DNA of 5,022 bases. Origin: JACCXJ01 sp052387115 (lineage in GTDB: Bacteria; Pseudomonadota; Gammaproteobacteria; JACCXJ01). This document shows, in pieces, positions 4,906-5,022 of the stretch; position 1 is the stretch's first letter, and the number at the start of each line of letters is the position of its first letter. The stretch lies in contig JBQTJM010000175.1 of assembly GCA_052387115.1 (NCBI GenBank), positions 1 through 5,022 on the forward strand. The letters run 5' to 3'. The notes below the pieces were generated by a model, which had not been told where the DNA came from, did not search any database, and was given only the letters and a program-made list of their open reading frames with translations. A program made the translations under genes and the position numbers.

Positions 4906-5022
4906 CGCCTGCGCGGTGAGCCCTTCCACGTGCGCATCGACGGCGAGGACCCGCTCGACATCCACTGTGACGACGTCACCTACGAAGGCGCGAACACCTC
5001 GCTGCAGATCCACCTGCGGGTG
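4831..5022 (+). CDS. Open frame without start, unrecognised protein (partial, leaves window)
   Basis: Frame 1 is open from just after TGA 4828-4830 to the window edge, 64 codons. From about 4846 it reads VELTQAAAVAEAEYVESGIR then RLRGEPFHVRIDGEDPLDIH and CDDVTYEGANTSLQIHLRV. Only about five of the last 59 codons end in A or T, much stronger coding bias than the opposite strand shows over 4921-5022. It suggests an alpha-helix followed by beta-strands (FHVRIDG, LDIHCDDVTY, SLQIHLRV), a compact alpha+beta domain that I do not recognise. There is no ATG, and the only in-frame GTG codons fall inside the beta-strand region, too late to be likely starts. The true 5' end seems lost, or it lies beyond a frameshift. 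Its first part overlaps antisense with the propeller remnant, so one of the two readings must be fortuitous between about 4861 and 4905. It may be a 5'-truncated pseudogene or a gene with an unusual start. Confidence 0.45.

Noticed and set aside
1..5022. tRNA, rRNA, CRISPR array or long direct repeats
   Set aside because: I looked for cloverleaf signatures and regularly spaced repeats on both strands and saw none.

Overview
The window comes from a GC-rich bacterium, judged by strong G/C preference at third codon positions and canonical Shine-Dalgarno sites. The sequence does not identify the phylum. Environmental groups rich in STAND NTPases, such as Acidobacteriota, Chloroflexota, Gemmatimonadota or Planctomycetota, would fit, but that is only inference. 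The layout looks like a defence or conflict-gene island: an intact three-gene cassette on the + strand lies between two stretches of broken genes.

Left flank (1-1152). It starts with the last 41 codons of an unrecognised gene. An ATGA overlap leads into a second unrecognised gene that loses its frame after about 22 codons. A TPR-repeat protein fragment follows (about 188-600), readable only by joining three frames, each step explained by one lost base. Next come an ill-defined stretch, a short AT-rich island (about 722-764), and on the - strand the first ~67 codons of an IS110-family transposase, cut off at the AT-rich island. The IS upstream region runs into the leader of the cassette.

Cassette (1153-4725). 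Gene 1 is a patatin-like phospholipase of 295 aa with oxyanion-hole Gly motif, GASAG Ser39 and DGG Asp183. Gene 2, 30 bp downstream, is a free-standing P-loop ATPase of 259 aa with Walker A, Walker B and no effector or sensor domain. Gene 3, 69 bp further on, is a 601-aa protein with an N-terminal TIR domain (predicted catalytic Glu78), a helical linker, a STAND/AAA-type ATPase and a terminal winged-helix-like region. Each gene has its own good Shine-Dalgarno. The group therefore pairs two potentially self-toxic effectors, a membrane lipase and an NAD-cleaving TIR, with two related ATPase switches. I know of no named defence system with exactly this composition. An anti-phage or abortive-infection role is inferred from the domains, not shown.

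Right flank (4726-5022). A - strand C-terminal fragment of a PQQ/beta-propeller-type protein (one frameshift) runs head-on into a + strand open frame that has good codon use but no start codon and continues out of the window. The two readings overlap antisense, so a recombination junction probably lies near 4860-4905.
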